From an uncultured Veillonella sp. (lineage in GTDB: Bacteria > Bacillota > Negativicutes > Veillonellales > Veillonellaceae): a stretch of 5,967 nucleotides of DNA. The number at the start of each line of letters is the position of its first letter. Positions within the stretch are counted from its first letter, which is position 1. The stretch is taken from contig CAAEOZ010000311.1 of the NCBI GenBank assembly GCA_900757715.1, positions 1 to 5,967 of the forward strand, in the 5' to 3' direction. Positions 5,730 through 5,967 of the stretch are shown one piece after another. A program made the translations under genes and the position numbers. The notes under the pieces are model-generated. The model was not told the DNA's origin, ran no database searches, and worked only from the letters and a program-made list of their open reading frames with translations.

Positions 5730-5967
5730 ATGACACAAGATAATTCAATTGTAATTAGAGAATATTTGACGACAGATAAAGAAGTTGTAATGAATTTAAT
5801 TAAATTAAACACACCCAACTTCTTTGCAAAAGAGGAGGTTAATGATTTGAGCAATTATTTGGATAAAGGAATAGAGCTCTATTATGTCTTGCTCGTTGAC
5901 GGGAAAGTGGTTGGATGCGGCGGGATAAATTTCGCAGAAAAAAGAACCATTGGAAAAATAAGTTGGG
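5730..5967 (+). CDS. GNAT-family N-acetyltransferase, N-terminal part (runs off the right edge)
   Basis: Seventy-nine codons are present before the window ends. The N-terminus IVIREYLTTDKEVVMNLIKL has the strand-then-helix opening of GNAT acetyltransferases. YYVLLVDGKVVGCGGI (residues 52-67) matches the family's central beta-hairpin leading to the acetyl-CoA fold. The acetyl-CoA binding motif (Q/RxxGxG/A) would come later and is outside the window, so the substrate cannot be predicted. The ATG at 5730 is the first good start after the promoter boxes; there is no Shine-Dalgarno sequence, as is usual in Bacteroidetes. It is transcribed divergently from the integrase remnant and probably belongs to the host chromosome or another accessory segment, not to the operon. 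Confidence 0.75.
   Translation, partial: MTQDNSIVIREYLTTDKEVVMNLIKLNTPNFFAKEEVNDLSNYLDKGIELYYVLLVDGKVVGCGGINFAEKRTIGKISW

Noticed and set aside
5515..5733. 72-codon plus-strand open reading frame before the GNAT gene
   Set aside because: It spans a promoter and a hairpin, its composition is not protein-like at the end, and it overlaps the GNAT start; better explained as non-coding leader.

Overview
The window looks like an accessory region of a Bacteroidales genome (Bacteroides, Parabacteroides or Alistipes type). The evidence is several copies of the Bacteroidetes -7 promoter box TAnnTTTG upstream of starts, the lack of recognisable Shine-Dalgarno sequences, and an integrase of the CTnDOT/Bacteroides tyrosine recombinase style. 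No rRNA, tRNA, CRISPR array or intact insertion sequence was recognised.

Layout, left to right. Positions 1-151 hold no gene that can be supported. At 152-207 is a perfect 25-bp inverted repeat with a 6-nt loop. It contains the stop codon of the last gene of a leftward three-gene operon (4014 down to 199). In transcription order that operon encodes a ParB/Srx-like protein with a long C-terminal helical domain, a D12-class DNA adenine methyltransferase, and an SMC/OLD-type AAA ATPase with a TOPRIM-like C-terminal part. The genes are packed at +4 bp and -4 bp, so they are almost certainly co-transcribed. A leftward promoter box lies just upstream (4040-4047), and a divergent rightward promoter lies at 4124-4152.

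At 4233-5330 (minus strand) is a tyrosine recombinase cut off directly after its HxxR motif. It lacks the C-terminal catalytic Tyr and ends in 17 unrelated residues, so it is a pseudogene. The break at about 4287 coincides with a sharp change in base composition: 55% GC in one 60-base sample of the integrase against 32% in one sample of the methyltransferase. This suggests the AT-rich operon was joined there by a recombination or deletion event. Positions 5331-5729 are a non-coding regulatory stretch with the integrase promoter, a hairpin and a rightward promoter. A GNAT acetyltransferase starts at 5730 and runs off the right edge.

Working interpretation (inference): the operon is a compact anti-phage or anti-plasmid module. 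A methyltransferase would mark self DNA, an ATPase/TOPRIM protein would be the nuclease effector, and a ParB-fold protein would be the DNA- or nucleotide-sensing component. No ParA, no parS-like site and no conventional restriction endonuclease is visible. I do not recognise this exact three-gene combination as a named system, but I could not search for it.
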